DNA of 64,000 nucleotides from Bog-756 sp963806455 (GCA_963806455.1 CAWDXZ010000001.1:310001-374000), one strand, 5' to 3'. Positions 50,927-59,944 are shown, counted from the first letter of the stretch. Notes: generated by a model not told the origin, from the sequence alone. A program made the numbers and translations.

Positions 50927-51094
50927 GTGACAGCGCCCCCGACCGCTCACCTTGCGAGCGAGGTGGGTGTACCCGCGTTCAAGCGGGGCTACGCCGAGTG
51001 GTCCGAGGCCGACCGCTACTCCGAGGATGAGCTCGCAAAGTGCACCCGGGCAGCCCTGAATGAGCTGCAAGAAGCGCGTGTGTCACTGGGCTGA
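50927..51094 (+). other. 55-codon open frame, possible gene fragment antisense to the SnoaL gene end
   Basis: Reads from GTG as a helical, charged peptide (PAFKRGYAEWSEADRYSEDE, ALNELQEARVSLG). It looks more protein-like than the Ser-rich C-terminal tail of the opposing gene that it overlaps (51016-51094). No ribosome site. It may be the end of a lost gene. Confidence 0.3.
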
Positions 51095-51603
51095 CCAGGC
51101 AACGGCACATCGCATGGGGCCTTGAAGCCCACTTTGCAATGCGGGATCAGATTTGTTTCAGGTGGGACGTCGGGCCAGCCTGCGGCGTCGAATATGGCGA
51201 TCGGGTCGAGGTAGTCCCGCCAGTGGGTCACCTTGTTGCCTTTGACGGTGATGATGGAGACGAAGCGATTGTGGTACGGGCGGCCGGTCTGCACCGATTC
51301 GCCGTGCACTGCGTATTCGAGGACGACCACCGAGGCTGTCGGGTCTCGATGGACCCTGAGGCTGTCGGCGCTGTGCACCTTCATGAAGTCGTCGTAGTCG
51401 CGGTACAGGTCGATGACGTTTTTGCGGCCCTCGACGCGCTTGGGATAGCCGGGTACGGTGATCACGAACTCGAAGACGACGTCGCTGGTCAGCAGGTCGA
51501 AGAAGTCCTCGCCGTCAACCAGCCCGGCGAGGCCGTCCCGGATGACCTGGAAGAAGGGGCCGTCGGATCCGAAGTTCGAGGTCTCGCTGGTGTACTTCGT
51601 CAT
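51016..51603 (-). CDS. SnoaL/NTF2-like protein
   Basis: 195 residues. The first 150 form an NTF2-like fold: FFQVIRDGLAGLVDGEDFFD, FEFVITVPGYPKRVEGRKNV, HRDPTASVVVLEYAVHG, HNRFVSIITVKGNKVTHWRD. Such domains are small isomerases, hydrolases or binding proteins; the substrate is unknown. The last 30 residues are Ser/Arg-rich and unlike the family, so the reading frame may have been extended by loss of the original stop. The ATG follows AGGAGGACAG. Confidence 0.8.
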   Translation of the reverse strand: MTKYTSETSNFGSDGPFFQVIRDGLAGLVDGEDFFDLLTSDVVFEFVITVPGYPKRVEGRKNVIDLYRDYDDFMKVHSADSLRVHRDPTASVVVLEYAVHGESVQTGRPYHNRFVSIITVKGNKVTHWRDYLDPIAIFDAAGWPDVPPETNLIPHCKVGFKAPCDVPLPGQPSDTRASCSSFRAARVHFASSSSE

Positions 51604-51667
51604 CTGTCCTCCTGAGCGGTTCCGGACCTGGTGGGTGCTTCGATGTCGAGGAGGCGGTCGATGACGT

Positions 51668-52489
51668 TCATTGGCCGATTCGGTGGGTGCGAGTAGAGGG
51701 GAGTGCTTCGCCGGTTTCGAGGAAGGTCTTGAGGCTGGAGAGCAAAACCGGCCAGCCGTTACTCACCATGGTGGCTGCGATGCTTCCCGGTTCGAAGTCG
51801 TCGTGTACGACGGTGAGCTTCAAAAGCTCGCCCACTGTTTCGATGTCGAACGCGACTCGGGACCGGTGCTCGCCGGCCAATTTGGCGAACAACGCCTCCT
51901 CGATCTGCAGGCGTTCTTTGAGCTCGGGGGTGAAGGTGTGCCAGGTGTAGGCCAGGCGGCGGTACGGTTCAGACTCGAGGACAATCTGTTCGGGGTCGGC
52001 GATGAGGACCCCGTTGTTGTCCCAGACCATCGGCGATCCGCTCTGCCAGTCGGTCTCGAACGTGGTCTGCCACCAGCGGCGAGTGAACGCCGGGTCGGTG
52101 AGCGCTTGCCAGAGTCGCTCGGGGGTGGTCTTCATATAGGTCGTGTAGACGAACTGCGGCTGTTCCACGGGGGTTTCCTCCAGTGCTCGTTTCAGGTCGG
52201 CCAGGGTCTGGACGCGGTGCCGGTCGTAGCGGTTGATCCAGCGCTCGGCGATCTCGTTGATCGGCGCTGCGTTGAGGTAGTGGAGCTTCTCCCGGCCCTG
52301 GCGGATGGCCGTGACCAGATTGGCCGCTTCGAGAATGGCCAGGTGCTTGCTGACCGACTGGCGGGCCATGCCAAGTCCCTCGCACAGGTCTCGCAGGGTC
52401 TGACCGTTGCGAGTGTTCAGACGGTCCAACAACTCGCGGCGGCTCGGGTCGGCGAGCGCCTTGAACACACTGACAGGGATCGGCTCCAC
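51668..52489 (-). CDS. ArsR-type regulator fused to an SRPBCC (AHSA1-like) domain
   Basis: 273 residues. The N-terminal winged helix (FKALADPSRRELLDRLNTRN, QTLRDLCEGLGMARQSVSKH, REKLHYLNAAPI) is joined to a START/AHSA1 domain (YMKTTPERLWQALTDPAFTR, RRWWQTTFETDW, NGWPVLLSSLKTFLETGE). No ArsR metal-binding Cys pair is visible, so control may be through a ligand bound in the SRPBCC cavity. The GTG start at 52489 is 8 nt after the AHSA1 gene stop, so the two form an operon. Confidence 0.87.
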   Translation of the reverse strand: MEPIPVSVFKALADPSRRELLDRLNTRNGQTLRDLCEGLGMARQSVSKHLAILEAANLVTAIRQGREKLHYLNAAPINEIAERWINRYDRHRVQTLADLKRALEETPVEQPQFVYTTYMKTTPERLWQALTDPAFTRRWWQTTFETDWQSGSPMVWDNNGVLIADPEQIVLESEPYRRLAYTWHTFTPELKERLQIEEALFAKLAGEHRSRVAFDIETVGELLKLTVVHDDFEPGSIAATMVSNGWPVLLSSLKTFLETGEALPSTRTHRIGQ

Positions 52490-52497
52490 ACGGAGTC

Positions 52498-52935
52498 TCA
52501 GAACTTCAGGTCGTCGGGGAACGGGGTGCCCTTGCCGGTCTCCAGGTACCTTTTGAGGCTCAGGAGGAAGTATGCCCATCGGGCACTGCAGTGGGCCATG
52601 AACTCGCTTGGGTTTTGCCATCCGGCGTGCGTGAAGAGCACGACCGTCTCATCGCCCTGGCGGGTGAGCTCGAAGGTGAGCGCCGTGCCGATCCACTCGT
52701 CTGCTCCCCCCACACAGCTCCAGCTCACCTGCTCGTCGGTCCTCAGCCCGGTGATCTCCATGACCGCGGCGGGCTCTGGCTGGCCGAAGAAGAACTCGAG
52801 CCGCGAGCCCTTCTTCGATTCGCCGCGCACGCCATCACGGGTCCACCACTCCGAGATCCCTGCCGGCGTGGCGACCGCCTCGTAGACATGATCGGGCGGG
52901 GCAGAGACGACCACTCGGTGTCGAATGTCTGGCAT
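52498..52935 (-). CDS. SRPBCC/AHSA1-family protein
   Basis: 145 residues. IRHRVVVSAPPDHVYEAVAT, GISEWWTRDGVRGES, LEFFFGQPEPAAVMEITG, SARWAYFLLSLKRYLETGKG: a single START-like ligand-binding domain of the AHSA1 type. It is the first gene of an operon with the ArsR-SRPBCC regulator. ATG is preceded by GAGGAGGATC. A short perfect hairpin (GCAGCC AAAC GGCTGC, 52992-53007) lies 57 nt upstream and could be its operator. Confidence 0.86.
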   Translation of the reverse strand: MPDIRHRVVVSAPPDHVYEAVATPAGISEWWTRDGVRGESKKGSRLEFFFGQPEPAAVMEITGLRTDEQVSWSCVGGADEWIGTALTFELTRQGDETVVLFTHAGWQNPSEFMAHCSARWAYFLLSLKRYLETGKGTPFPDDLKF

Positions 52936-53228
52936 CTGATCCTCCTCGGGGTCCGACTACAACATGCAGCCATCCAGATGCCATACGATAAGCAGCCAAA
53001 CGGCTGCGTGTCAAACGGACGGGGGTCAAAGCCGGGGCGGGCATCACCCAGAGTGATCACGGCCAGAACCGGCTCCGAACGCCACCACGGACGGGTAACG
53101 GAGCTACGCAGGATGTGGGGATGCGCCGCCACCTGTCCTCGGGGTCCGCCTGCAGGGGTTGCCGTGATGGCGAGGACCCGTGCAGCGGCGAGATGCGGTG
53201 GACGCCTCCTGACGGTGGCGCGAGCTCA

Positions 53229-54518
53229 TCAATGCGCCTGGCTATCGCCTGTTCCCCGCTCGGCCAATTCGCGGAACTCCTCGGGAACTCGTTCGGCGGC
53301 CGATAGGGCAACCTTGGCATAGCCCACGGCAGTCCGGCCGAACTTGTCCCGGATGGCGTCAACGGACCGGTCCACTCCCCATCGGGAAGCTTCGACGACT
53401 GATCCAGGCCGGTGGACCGCAGTTCGCCGCCACTCGGGGGAGTCAAGAGGTAGCTCGAGCTGCAGGGAATGGTCAGGGCGCAGGTTGGAGACCGAAAGGC
53501 CGATGAGCGTGATTTCGCGTTCTCGTTCATTCTCGAGTATGGCTGAGCGTGCGAGCTTTTCCGCCACCTCAGTCAACGTCAGCGTGGTCGAGATCGCCAC
53601 GGACGACGTGATGGACCGGGTCACCGAGCGCAGCTGCGGGAAGCGGACCCGCACGGTCACCGTCCGACCGGCCAGGGTTGCCTTTCGTAGGCGCCCGGCA
53701 ACTCTGTCAGCCAGGTAGCCGAGCGTCTCTCGGATGAGCTCTGGAGTTGCATCCCGCCGTCCAAGGGCGGCCTGGGCACCCATGGACTTCGATCGGGCCG
53801 GTGTCTCCACGGCCCGCTCATCGACGTTGGCCGAGAGAGCGGCCAGTTTTGCCCCGGCTGTCTGGCCGAGCAGACCTCCCAGGATCGGGCTGCCGCCCTC
53901 GGCCAGTTGCCCGATGGTATAGATCCCGACCTGTTGGAGGCGCCGTTCTGTCGTGGGTCCGATGCCCCATATCAGTCCGATGGGAAGCGGTTCGAGAAAG
54001 ACATTCTCATCATCCGGAGCCACGGCGACCAGGCCGTCGGGCTTGGCCACCTGCGACGCTACTTTGGCGAGGTGTTTTGTGCGGGCCACGCCAACCGACA
54101 ACGGGAGACCGATCTCATCGCGTACGCGTCGGCGGATGGCTGCACCTATCTCAGTCGGTGTTCCGAACAGGTGGACGGCACCGGCCACATCGAGGAATGC
54201 CTCGTCAATTGACACCCGCTCGACTCGAGGAGTGAAGTCGTGGAAAACAGACACGACATCGTCGCCGAACTGTTGGTAGCGGCCGAAGTGGCCGGGGACG
54301 AAAAGGAGATCTCCACAAATCTGGCGGGCCCGCCACCCTGGCATGCCGCCGCGGACGCCGTAGCTCCTGGCTTCATACGATGCCGCCAGCACCACGCTGC
54401 CGCCTACGGCGATGGGCCGGTTGCGCAGTGAGGGATCCAACAGTTGCTCAACCGATGCGTAGAACGCATCGAGATCGGCGTGCAGGATCGTCGCCCGCCT
54501 GACTGGCGGAAGTACCAC
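53229..54518 (-). CDS. dinB: DNA polymerase IV (Y-family)
   Basis: 429 residues. Catalytic Asp/Glu in ILHADLDAFYASVEQ and RVSIDEAFLDVAG; steric and fingers region VLAASYEARSYGVRGGMP; thumb IWGIGPTTERRLQQVGI; little finger domain follows. QLELPL near residue 370 is a candidate beta-clamp motif. It performs error-prone synthesis past lesions. GTG at 54518 was chosen because a TAGGTT -10 box lies 7 nt upstream; TTG 54527 is the alternative. A perfect SOS box upstream indicates LexA control. Confidence 0.93.
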   Translation of the reverse strand: MVLPPVRRATILHADLDAFYASVEQLLDPSLRNRPIAVGGSVVLAASYEARSYGVRGGMPGWRARQICGDLLFVPGHFGRYQQFGDDVVSVFHDFTPRVERVSIDEAFLDVAGAVHLFGTPTEIGAAIRRRVRDEIGLPLSVGVARTKHLAKVASQVAKPDGLVAVAPDDENVFLEPLPIGLIWGIGPTTERRLQQVGIYTIGQLAEGGSPILGGLLGQTAGAKLAALSANVDERAVETPARSKSMGAQAALGRRDATPELIRETLGYLADRVAGRLRKATLAGRTVTVRVRFPQLRSVTRSITSSVAISTTLTLTEVAEKLARSAILENEREREITLIGLSVSNLRPDHSLQLELPLDSPEWRRTAVHRPGSVVEASRWGVDRSVDAIRDKFGRTAVGYAKVALSAAERVPEEFRELAERGTGDSQAH

Positions 54519-54525
54519 ACACGGC

Positions 54526-54547
54526 AACCTAGTCGAACATACGTTCG
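54526..54547 (-). promoter_or_regulatory. LexA (SOS) box and -10 box of dinB
   Basis: CGAACATACGTTCG (54534-54547) is a perfect match to the Gram-positive/actinobacterial SOS box (CGAAC-N4-GTTCG). It is followed, reading toward dinB, by TAGGTT (54526-54531). LexA bound here would cover the promoter. Confidence 0.8.
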
Positions 54548-54930
54548 CTTGCCCAGCGGACCATCTGCCCTGTTGATGGGCTCGGTTCCTGGGGCAGCCG
54601 ATTTCTCGCCGATGAAATTCACAAGCCTGGGGGGAACCCCTGAGTGAGCGAGGGGTCGGGTCCGTAACACCCCCGAGCCGGTGGCTTCGAGGATCGGGGG
54701 ATGAAGCTTCCTTTCAAAAGCGTGGACGTCCGAACCCCCGTGGGCACAAGTGGACCCGGAACAGGTTCACGCCGTCGCGTGGAATGCCTTCGGCGACTCG
54801 GTGGAGACAGGCTGGTGAACGACCATCGGGCCGCACGTCCCGATATCTGCGACCCTGTTGCCAACGACGTCTGAAGCCGCGGGGACTGCCTGTTCACCCT
54901 CTCCGCCATTACCAAGGTACACCAGGGTGG
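54548..54930. other. Structured non-coding region between dinB and rph
   Basis: No protein-like frame was recognised. Around 54634-54656 an ACCCCT/AGGGGT stem and at 54663-54693 a CCCCCGA/TCGGGGG stem (with inner GCC/GGC pairs) occur in tandem, unlike other intergenic DNA here. It may be a remnant of a structured mobile element or an unrecognised RNA. Confidence 0.35.
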
Positions 54931-54949
54931 GGGGCTTGCTGCAAGGACC
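54931..54949 (+). promoter_or_regulatory. Rifamycin-associated element (RAE) upstream of rph
   Basis: GGGGCTTGCTGCAAGGACC matches the published RAE (GGGGCTTGCGGCAAGGCCC as I recall it) at 17 of 19 positions and has the same inverted-repeat form. RAEs precede rifamycin-inactivating genes in actinobacteria and confer rifamycin-inducible expression. It lies 107 nt before the rph start. Confidence 0.82.
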
Positions 54950-54958
54950 CATGGTGTG

Positions 54959-54987
54959 TTGACAATGCACGCCACAAGCTGGCTACG
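54959..54987 (+). promoter_or_regulatory. Probable promoter of rph
   Basis: A perfect TTGACA (54959-54964) is followed after 17 nt by GCTACG (54982-54987) as a weak -10; TACGGG at 19 nt is the alternative. It starts 10 nt downstream of the RAE. Confidence 0.55.
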
Positions 54988-55055
54988 GGCCCTTCGAACG
55001 CGATCGCCCACAGCAATGTCCCAGACCGGCGGGGTCTGACGGGGAAGGTGGATGG

Positions 55056-57647
55056 ATGGGTAGTTACGTGCTGGATCTCCAGGAGATCGACCAGACGCAG
55101 GTCGGGGTCGGGGGCGGCAAGGGTGCGTATCTAGGGGAGCTTTCCCGGATCGAAGGCATCCGCGTACCGGCCGGTTTCTGTGTGACGACAGATGCCTTCC
55201 GCCGGATCAAGGCGGACGCCCCGTCAATCGAGGATCAGCTCGATCGGCTTTCGCACCTGAGCCCGGATGATCGCGAGGCGATCAGCACCGTCAGCGGGGA
55301 GATCCGCCGGACCCTCGAAGGAATCGCCATCCCCGACGATCTTGCCGCGGCGATAACCAGCTCGGTCACCCGACTCGGCGAACAAGCTGCCTACGCCGTC
55401 CGATCCAGCGCCACGGCGGAGGATTTGCCGACGGCCTCCTTCGCCGGCCAGCAGGACACGTACCTGAACGTCATGGGGAGAGCAGCAATCCTCCAGCACG
55501 TCAGCCGATGCTGGGCCTCCCTGTTCACTGAGCGGGCAGTGACCTACCGCCTGCGAAACGGATTCGACCACCGGGAGGTCCACATGGCCGTGCTCGTGCA
55601 GCGGATGGTCTTCCCACAGTCGGCCGGCATCCTGTTCACGGCGGACCCCGTCACGTCCAACCGGAAGGTCGTCTCGGTGGAGGCGGTCTTTGGTCTCGGC
55701 GAGGCCCTGGTCTCGGGGCAGGTGGATGCGGACGCCTACAAGGTGCGTGATGGCGAGATCGTCGCCAGGGTGGTCGCGACCAAACAAGTTGCCCTACACG
55801 CCTCGCCTGAGGGCGGCACGCACGACGAAGCGATCGATCCGGGGCGGCAGGAGCAGCCAGCACTGACGGATACCCAGATCGTGCGACTCGCCAACATGGG
55901 ACGGCGGATCGAAGCGCACTTTGGCCACCCCCAGGACATCGAATGGTGCCTGGTCGATGACGAGTTCCACGTCGTCCAGACCCGGCCGATCACCACGCTC
56001 TTCCCCATTCCCGCGGCCGACGACCACGAGAACCACGTCTACATCTCCGTCGGTCATCAGCAGATGATGACCGACCCCATGAAACCCCTGGGGCTCTCAC
56101 TCTGGCTGCTGACGACCCCCCGGCCGATGTGCGTAGCCGCCGGGAGGCTCTTCGTCGACGTCGCCCAGAGCCTGGCGTCACCAGCGAGTCGCGCCGGCCT
56201 TCTGGAGGACATGAAGAGATCCGATCCCCTGCTCGGGGACGCGCTCCAGAGCATCCTTGACCGTGGCCTCATTCCGCCCCTCCCGGACGAGGGGCCGACC
56301 GGGGCGCCGGCGGGTGGCCCGCCAGCTCATGTCGAAACGGATGCGGCCATCGTCACCGATCTGATCGGACACAACCAGGAATCCATCGCCGCTCTGAAAC
56401 GCGATATCCGGACCAAGTCGGATTCGGCGCTGCTCGACTTCATCCTGACGGACATTCGAGAGCTGAGGCGGATCCTGTTCGACCCGACGAGCCATCAGGT
56501 GTTCATGTCCGCGATGGAGGCCACGGGGTGGCTCAACGAGCACATGCTGCAGTGGCTGGGGGAGAAGAACGCGGCGGACCCGCTCACGCAGTCCGTTCCC
56601 AACAACGTCACGTCGGAAATGGGTCTGGCGCTTCTGGATGTCGCGGACGTGATCCGTCCGCATCCGGAAGTGGTGGGTTTCCTGAAACAGACAGAGGATG
56701 AGGACTTCCTCGACGAACTGGTAAAGATCGAGGGCGGGAGGGAGGCCCGGAACGCCATCCGAGCCTTCCTTGACAAATACGGCATGCGCGGCGCCGGTGA
56801 GATCGACATCACCAGGCCGCGTTGGAGCGAACATCCCATCACGCTCGTGCCCGTGATCCTTGGCAACATCAAGCACTTCGAGGCTGGGGCCGGAAAGCAG
56901 CGCTTCGAACATGGTCGTCAGGAGGCCCGGAAGAAAGAGCAAGAGCTGCTGGCGCGCTTGCGGGTATTGCCGGACGGGGAGCGCAAGGCCGATGAGACCA
57001 AGCGGATGATCGATCGGGTCAGAACCTTCATCGGCTACCGGGAATATCCGAAGTACGGCATGGTAAGCCGCTACTTCGTATACAAGCAGGCCTTGCTGAA
57101 AGAGGCCGAGCGTCTCGTGCAGGCCTACGTGCTGCGTGAGAAGGAGGACATTTTCTACCTCACGTTCCAGGAGATCGACGACGTGGTGCGCTCGAATCGA
57201 GCGGATCACCGGCTCATCCGACAGCGCAAGGACGCGTTCAGGTCGTATCGAGCGCTCATGCCACCTCGAGTGTTCACGTCGGATGGCGAGGTCGTCACCG
57301 GGACATACCGACGCGTCGATCTCCCGGCCGGGGCATTGGCGGGCTTACCCGTTTCCGCCGGAATCATCGAAGGACGGGCACGAGTCGTCCTGGACATGGC
57401 CGAAGCCGATCTCGAGGCGGGCGATATCCTGGTCACCGCCTATACGGACCCAAGTTGGACGCCTGTGTTCGTCGCCATCGCGGGCTTGGTGACGGAGGTG
57501 GGGGGCCTGATGACCCACGGCGCAGTGATCGCACGGGAGTACGGCCTGCCGACCGTCGTGGGCGTGGAGCAAGCCACTCGGCTGATTCGCGATCGGCAAC
57601 AGATCCGCGTCAATGGAACGGACGGGTACGTCGAGATCCTGCTTTAG
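55056..57647 (+). CDS. rph: Rifampicin phosphotransferase
   Basis: 863 residues, the full length of the family. N-terminal ATP-binding domain (GGGKGAYLGELSRIEGIRVP, YAVRSSATAEDLPTASFAGQ), central rifampicin-binding domain (about 325-755: HVYISVGHQQMMTDPMKPLG, WLGEKNAADPLTQSVPNN, DKYGMRGAGEIDITRPRW) and C-terminal swivelling His domain with catalytic His821 in GGLMTHGAVIAREYGLPTVV. It splits ATP to AMP and phosphate and phosphorylates the ansa-chain of rifamycins, inactivating them. The more general PEP synthase is excluded by the rifampicin-binding domain. ATG follows GGGGAAGGTGG. The RAE upstream suggests drug-inducible expression. Confidence 0.93.
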   Translation: MGSYVLDLQEIDQTQVGVGGGKGAYLGELSRIEGIRVPAGFCVTTDAFRRIKADAPSIEDQLDRLSHLSPDDREAISTVSGEIRRTLEGIAIPDDLAAAITSSVTRLGEQAAYAVRSSATAEDLPTASFAGQQDTYLNVMGRAAILQHVSRCWASLFTERAVTYRLRNGFDHREVHMAVLVQRMVFPQSAGILFTADPVTSNRKVVSVEAVFGLGEALVSGQVDADAYKVRDGEIVARVVATKQVALHASPEGGTHDEAIDPGRQEQPALTDTQIVRLANMGRRIEAHFGHPQDIEWCLVDDEFHVVQTRPITTLFPIPAADDHENHVYISVGHQQMMTDPMKPLGLSLWLLTTPRPMCVAAGRLFVDVAQSLASPASRAGLLEDMKRSDPLLGDALQSILDRGLIPPLPDEGPTGAPAGGPPAHVETDAAIVTDLIGHNQESIAALKRDIRTKSDSALLDFILTDIRELRRILFDPTSHQVFMSAMEATGWLNEHMLQWLGEKNAADPLTQSVPNNVTSEMGLALLDVADVIRPHPEVVGFLKQTEDEDFLDELVKIEGGREARNAIRAFLDKYGMRGAGEIDITRPRWSEHPITLVPVILGNIKHFEAGAGKQRFEHGRQEARKKEQELLARLRVLPDGERKADETKRMIDRVRTFIGYREYPKYGMVSRYFVYKQALLKEAERLVQAYVLREKEDIFYLTFQEIDDVVRSNRADHRLIRQRKDAFRSYRALMPPRVFTSDGEVVTGTYRRVDLPAGALAGLPVSAGIIEGRARVVLDMAEADLEAGDILVTAYTDPSWTPVFVAIAGLVTEVGGLMTHGAVIAREYGLPTVVGVEQATRLIRDRQQIRVNGTDGYVEILL

Positions 57648-57791
57648 CCGCATGCAATGCCCCGGGAGTCAAGACCGTCCCAATCCCATGGATATCCGGC
57701 AGAGGACCCAAACCCGGTCGAGATCGCCGTCACCGTCATTCCACCGATACAGGAGGCGGCTCGCCAACGTCCCGGTGTACCCGATCGGCGG

Positions 57792-57797
57792 TACTCT
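57792..57797 (+). promoter_or_regulatory. -10 box before the second RibD-like gene
   Basis: TACTCT lies 8 nt before the ATG at 57806; TGGGACAG between could also be a weak ribosome site. Confidence 0.4.
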
Positions 57798-57805
57798 TGG
57801 GACAG

Positions 57806-58348
<543 letters not shown>

Positions 58349-58536
58349 CTGTCCGGCTCGTCCCACCAAGTGCGCTCACCGAGGTGATGGCCCAGCCGTA
58401 CGGGGAGCCTGGTCCGGGTCCTCTGGGCTCAGGGTCGGGGTTTCTGGCCTGGCCGGAAGAACCGCAGCCCTGCATCCGCTCGGGTTCCCCAGGGCGCCTG
58501 TGTGCTCGACACCTGGGCCCGTGTGGGGTAGCGTAT

Positions 58537-58552
58537 TTAAGCGGTCGCTCAA
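58537..58552 (+). promoter_or_regulatory. Probable TetR operator
   Basis: TTAAGCGGTCGCTCAA is a near-palindrome (seven of eight outer base pairs except one mismatch) 14 nt before the TetR start, a typical autoregulation site. TAGCGT (58529-58534) just before it may be part of the promoter. Confidence 0.5.
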
Positions 58553-58565
58553 CTAAGAGGATCTG

Positions 58566-59228
58566 ATGGTGAAGGCCAAAGACGCAGGAACATCGGCCGT
58601 ACGCCCCACTCGGGGGGAGGCGACCCGCCAACAGCTGATCGACGCAGCCATCGAGACCCTCCGCGATCACGGCTACGCCGGTGCCAGTGCCCGGGTTGTC
58701 GCAGGTCGGGCCGGGGTCAACCAGGCGCTCATCTTCTACCACTTCGACTCCGTCAACGGTCTGCTCCTCGCCGCCCTCGATTCGGTCAGCTCTTTGCGCC
58801 GGGCCCGCTACGGCTCGGCCCTCGACGGGGTGGCTTCGCCGGCCGAGCTGGTGACCACGGCCTCATCCATCTTCCGCGAGGACCTGGATGCAGGACACGT
58901 CGCGGTATTGGTCGCCATGATTGCCGGGGCGGCCACGACGCCAGGCCTGGGCAAGGAGGTGGCTAAGCGCCTCGCGCCATGGACCGACTTCGCCCGAGAG
59001 GCGGTAAGCGGGTTGCTGGCGGACTCGCCGCTCGGCTCGCTGGTGCCGCCCGAATCGGTGGGGTTTGCGGTGGTCTCCCTCTACCTGGGCATGGAAATGC
59101 TGACCCAACTGGACGGGGACCGGGCGCCGGCCACGAAGCTCTTCGACCAGGTGATGCATCTCACCACCTTTCTCAGTGACCTGGGCAACGGACTCCTGGG
59201 CAGTACCAGGGGGAAGCTGGATCAGTGA
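58566..59228 (+). CDS. TetR-family regulator
   Basis: 220 residues. The N-terminal helix-turn-helix (TRQQLIDAAIETLRDHGYAG, ASARVVAGRAGVNQALIFYH) is followed by a ligand-binding helical domain. ATG follows AGAGGAT. It overlaps the membrane-protein gene downstream (GTGA), so that gene is the likely regulated partner together with tetR itself. Its ligand is unknown. The cluster beyond runs in the opposite direction. Confidence 0.88.
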   Translation: MVKAKDAGTSAVRPTRGEATRQQLIDAAIETLRDHGYAGASARVVAGRAGVNQALIFYHFDSVNGLLLAALDSVSSLRRARYGSALDGVASPAELVTTASSIFREDLDAGHVAVLVAMIAGAATTPGLGKEVAKRLAPWTDFAREAVSGLLADSPLGSLVPPESVGFAVVSLYLGMEMLTQLDGDRAPATKLFDQVMHLTTFLSDLGNGLLGSTRGKLDQ

Positions 59229-59809
59229 GTCGTGTGATTGCCGCCCCGCTCCTCCGTGGGTCGACGGTATGGCGCTGCCTGTTCCTCCTGGCCGCGTGGT
59301 CGTGGGCAGGAGGGGTGATCATCTTTTACTACAGCTACCACTTCGCCCGGGCGGGCAGCCCGTGGATGCGGTACGACGGCAGGACGTACTACACCCATCC
59401 AGCGGCCCAGACGCTCGCCCAAGGGGACCACGTCTCGGCCGAGGTGGTGACCATCACCGTCGGACTGGCCGTCCTCCTCGGCACTCTCGACCTCGTCGTG
59501 CGGTTGGTGCGCCGGATGACCGCCCCGGGCATCGCCGCGATCACCGCCGGAGGGGTGCTGACATTGGTCTCCCTCTTCGGCCTGCTGCGGGGACTGCTCG
59601 GGATGGGTACAGCCGGGATCCTGGTGATCCTCTCGGGCCTGCCGATGAAGTCGACAGCCGCCACCCCTGTTGACCTGCCCACCCCGCCGGGCGCATCGGC
59701 CAGCTGGTACGCGGATCCCACTGGGCGGTACGACGTCCGCTACTGGGATGGCGACGTCTGGAGGCCGCACGTGGCCACAGCTGGTCGCCCCGCCGCCGAC
59801 CCCCTCTGA
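59225..59809 (+). CDS. Membrane protein with C-terminal DUF2510-like domain
   Basis: 194 residues. Three to four membrane segments (about 18-38, 75-97, 101-121, 125-140), then a Pro-rich linker and ASWYADPTGRYDVRYWDGDV with WRPHV, the short W-x-DP...RYWDG..W-x-x-H module named DUF2510, common in actinobacterial membrane proteins. The GTG start overlaps the tetR stop. It may be a transport accessory or ligand sensor; function unknown. Confidence 0.78.
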   Translation: MSRVIAAPLLRGSTVWRCLFLLAAWSWAGGVIIFYYSYHFARAGSPWMRYDGRTYYTHPAAQTLAQGDHVSAEVVTITVGLAVLLGTLDLVVRLVRRMTAPGIAAITAGGVLTLVSLFGLLRGLLGMGTAGILVILSGLPMKSTAATPVDLPTPPGASASWYADPTGRYDVRYWDGDVWRPHVATAGRPAADPL

Positions 59810-59944
59810 GGCTCTAGTGAGGGCAAGTCAGAACATGGACTGGGTCCCTGATTCGGACCGAAGACAGCCATTCGCCGGTCGGATGGCCCAACACGCAGGC
59901 AGCAGGCCGGACAGGCGCGGCATGCCTCCTCGGCATCATGGGTG

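Noticed and set aside
52992..53007. Terminator hairpin GCAGCC-AAAC-GGCTGC
   Set aside because: Short stem, no T-tract and no gene ending there; more likely a regulatory site or chance.
55056..57647. PEP synthase or pyruvate phosphate dikinase
   Set aside because: The ATP and His domains are shared, but the central domain and full-length match are those of rifampicin phosphotransferases, and an RAE precedes the gene.
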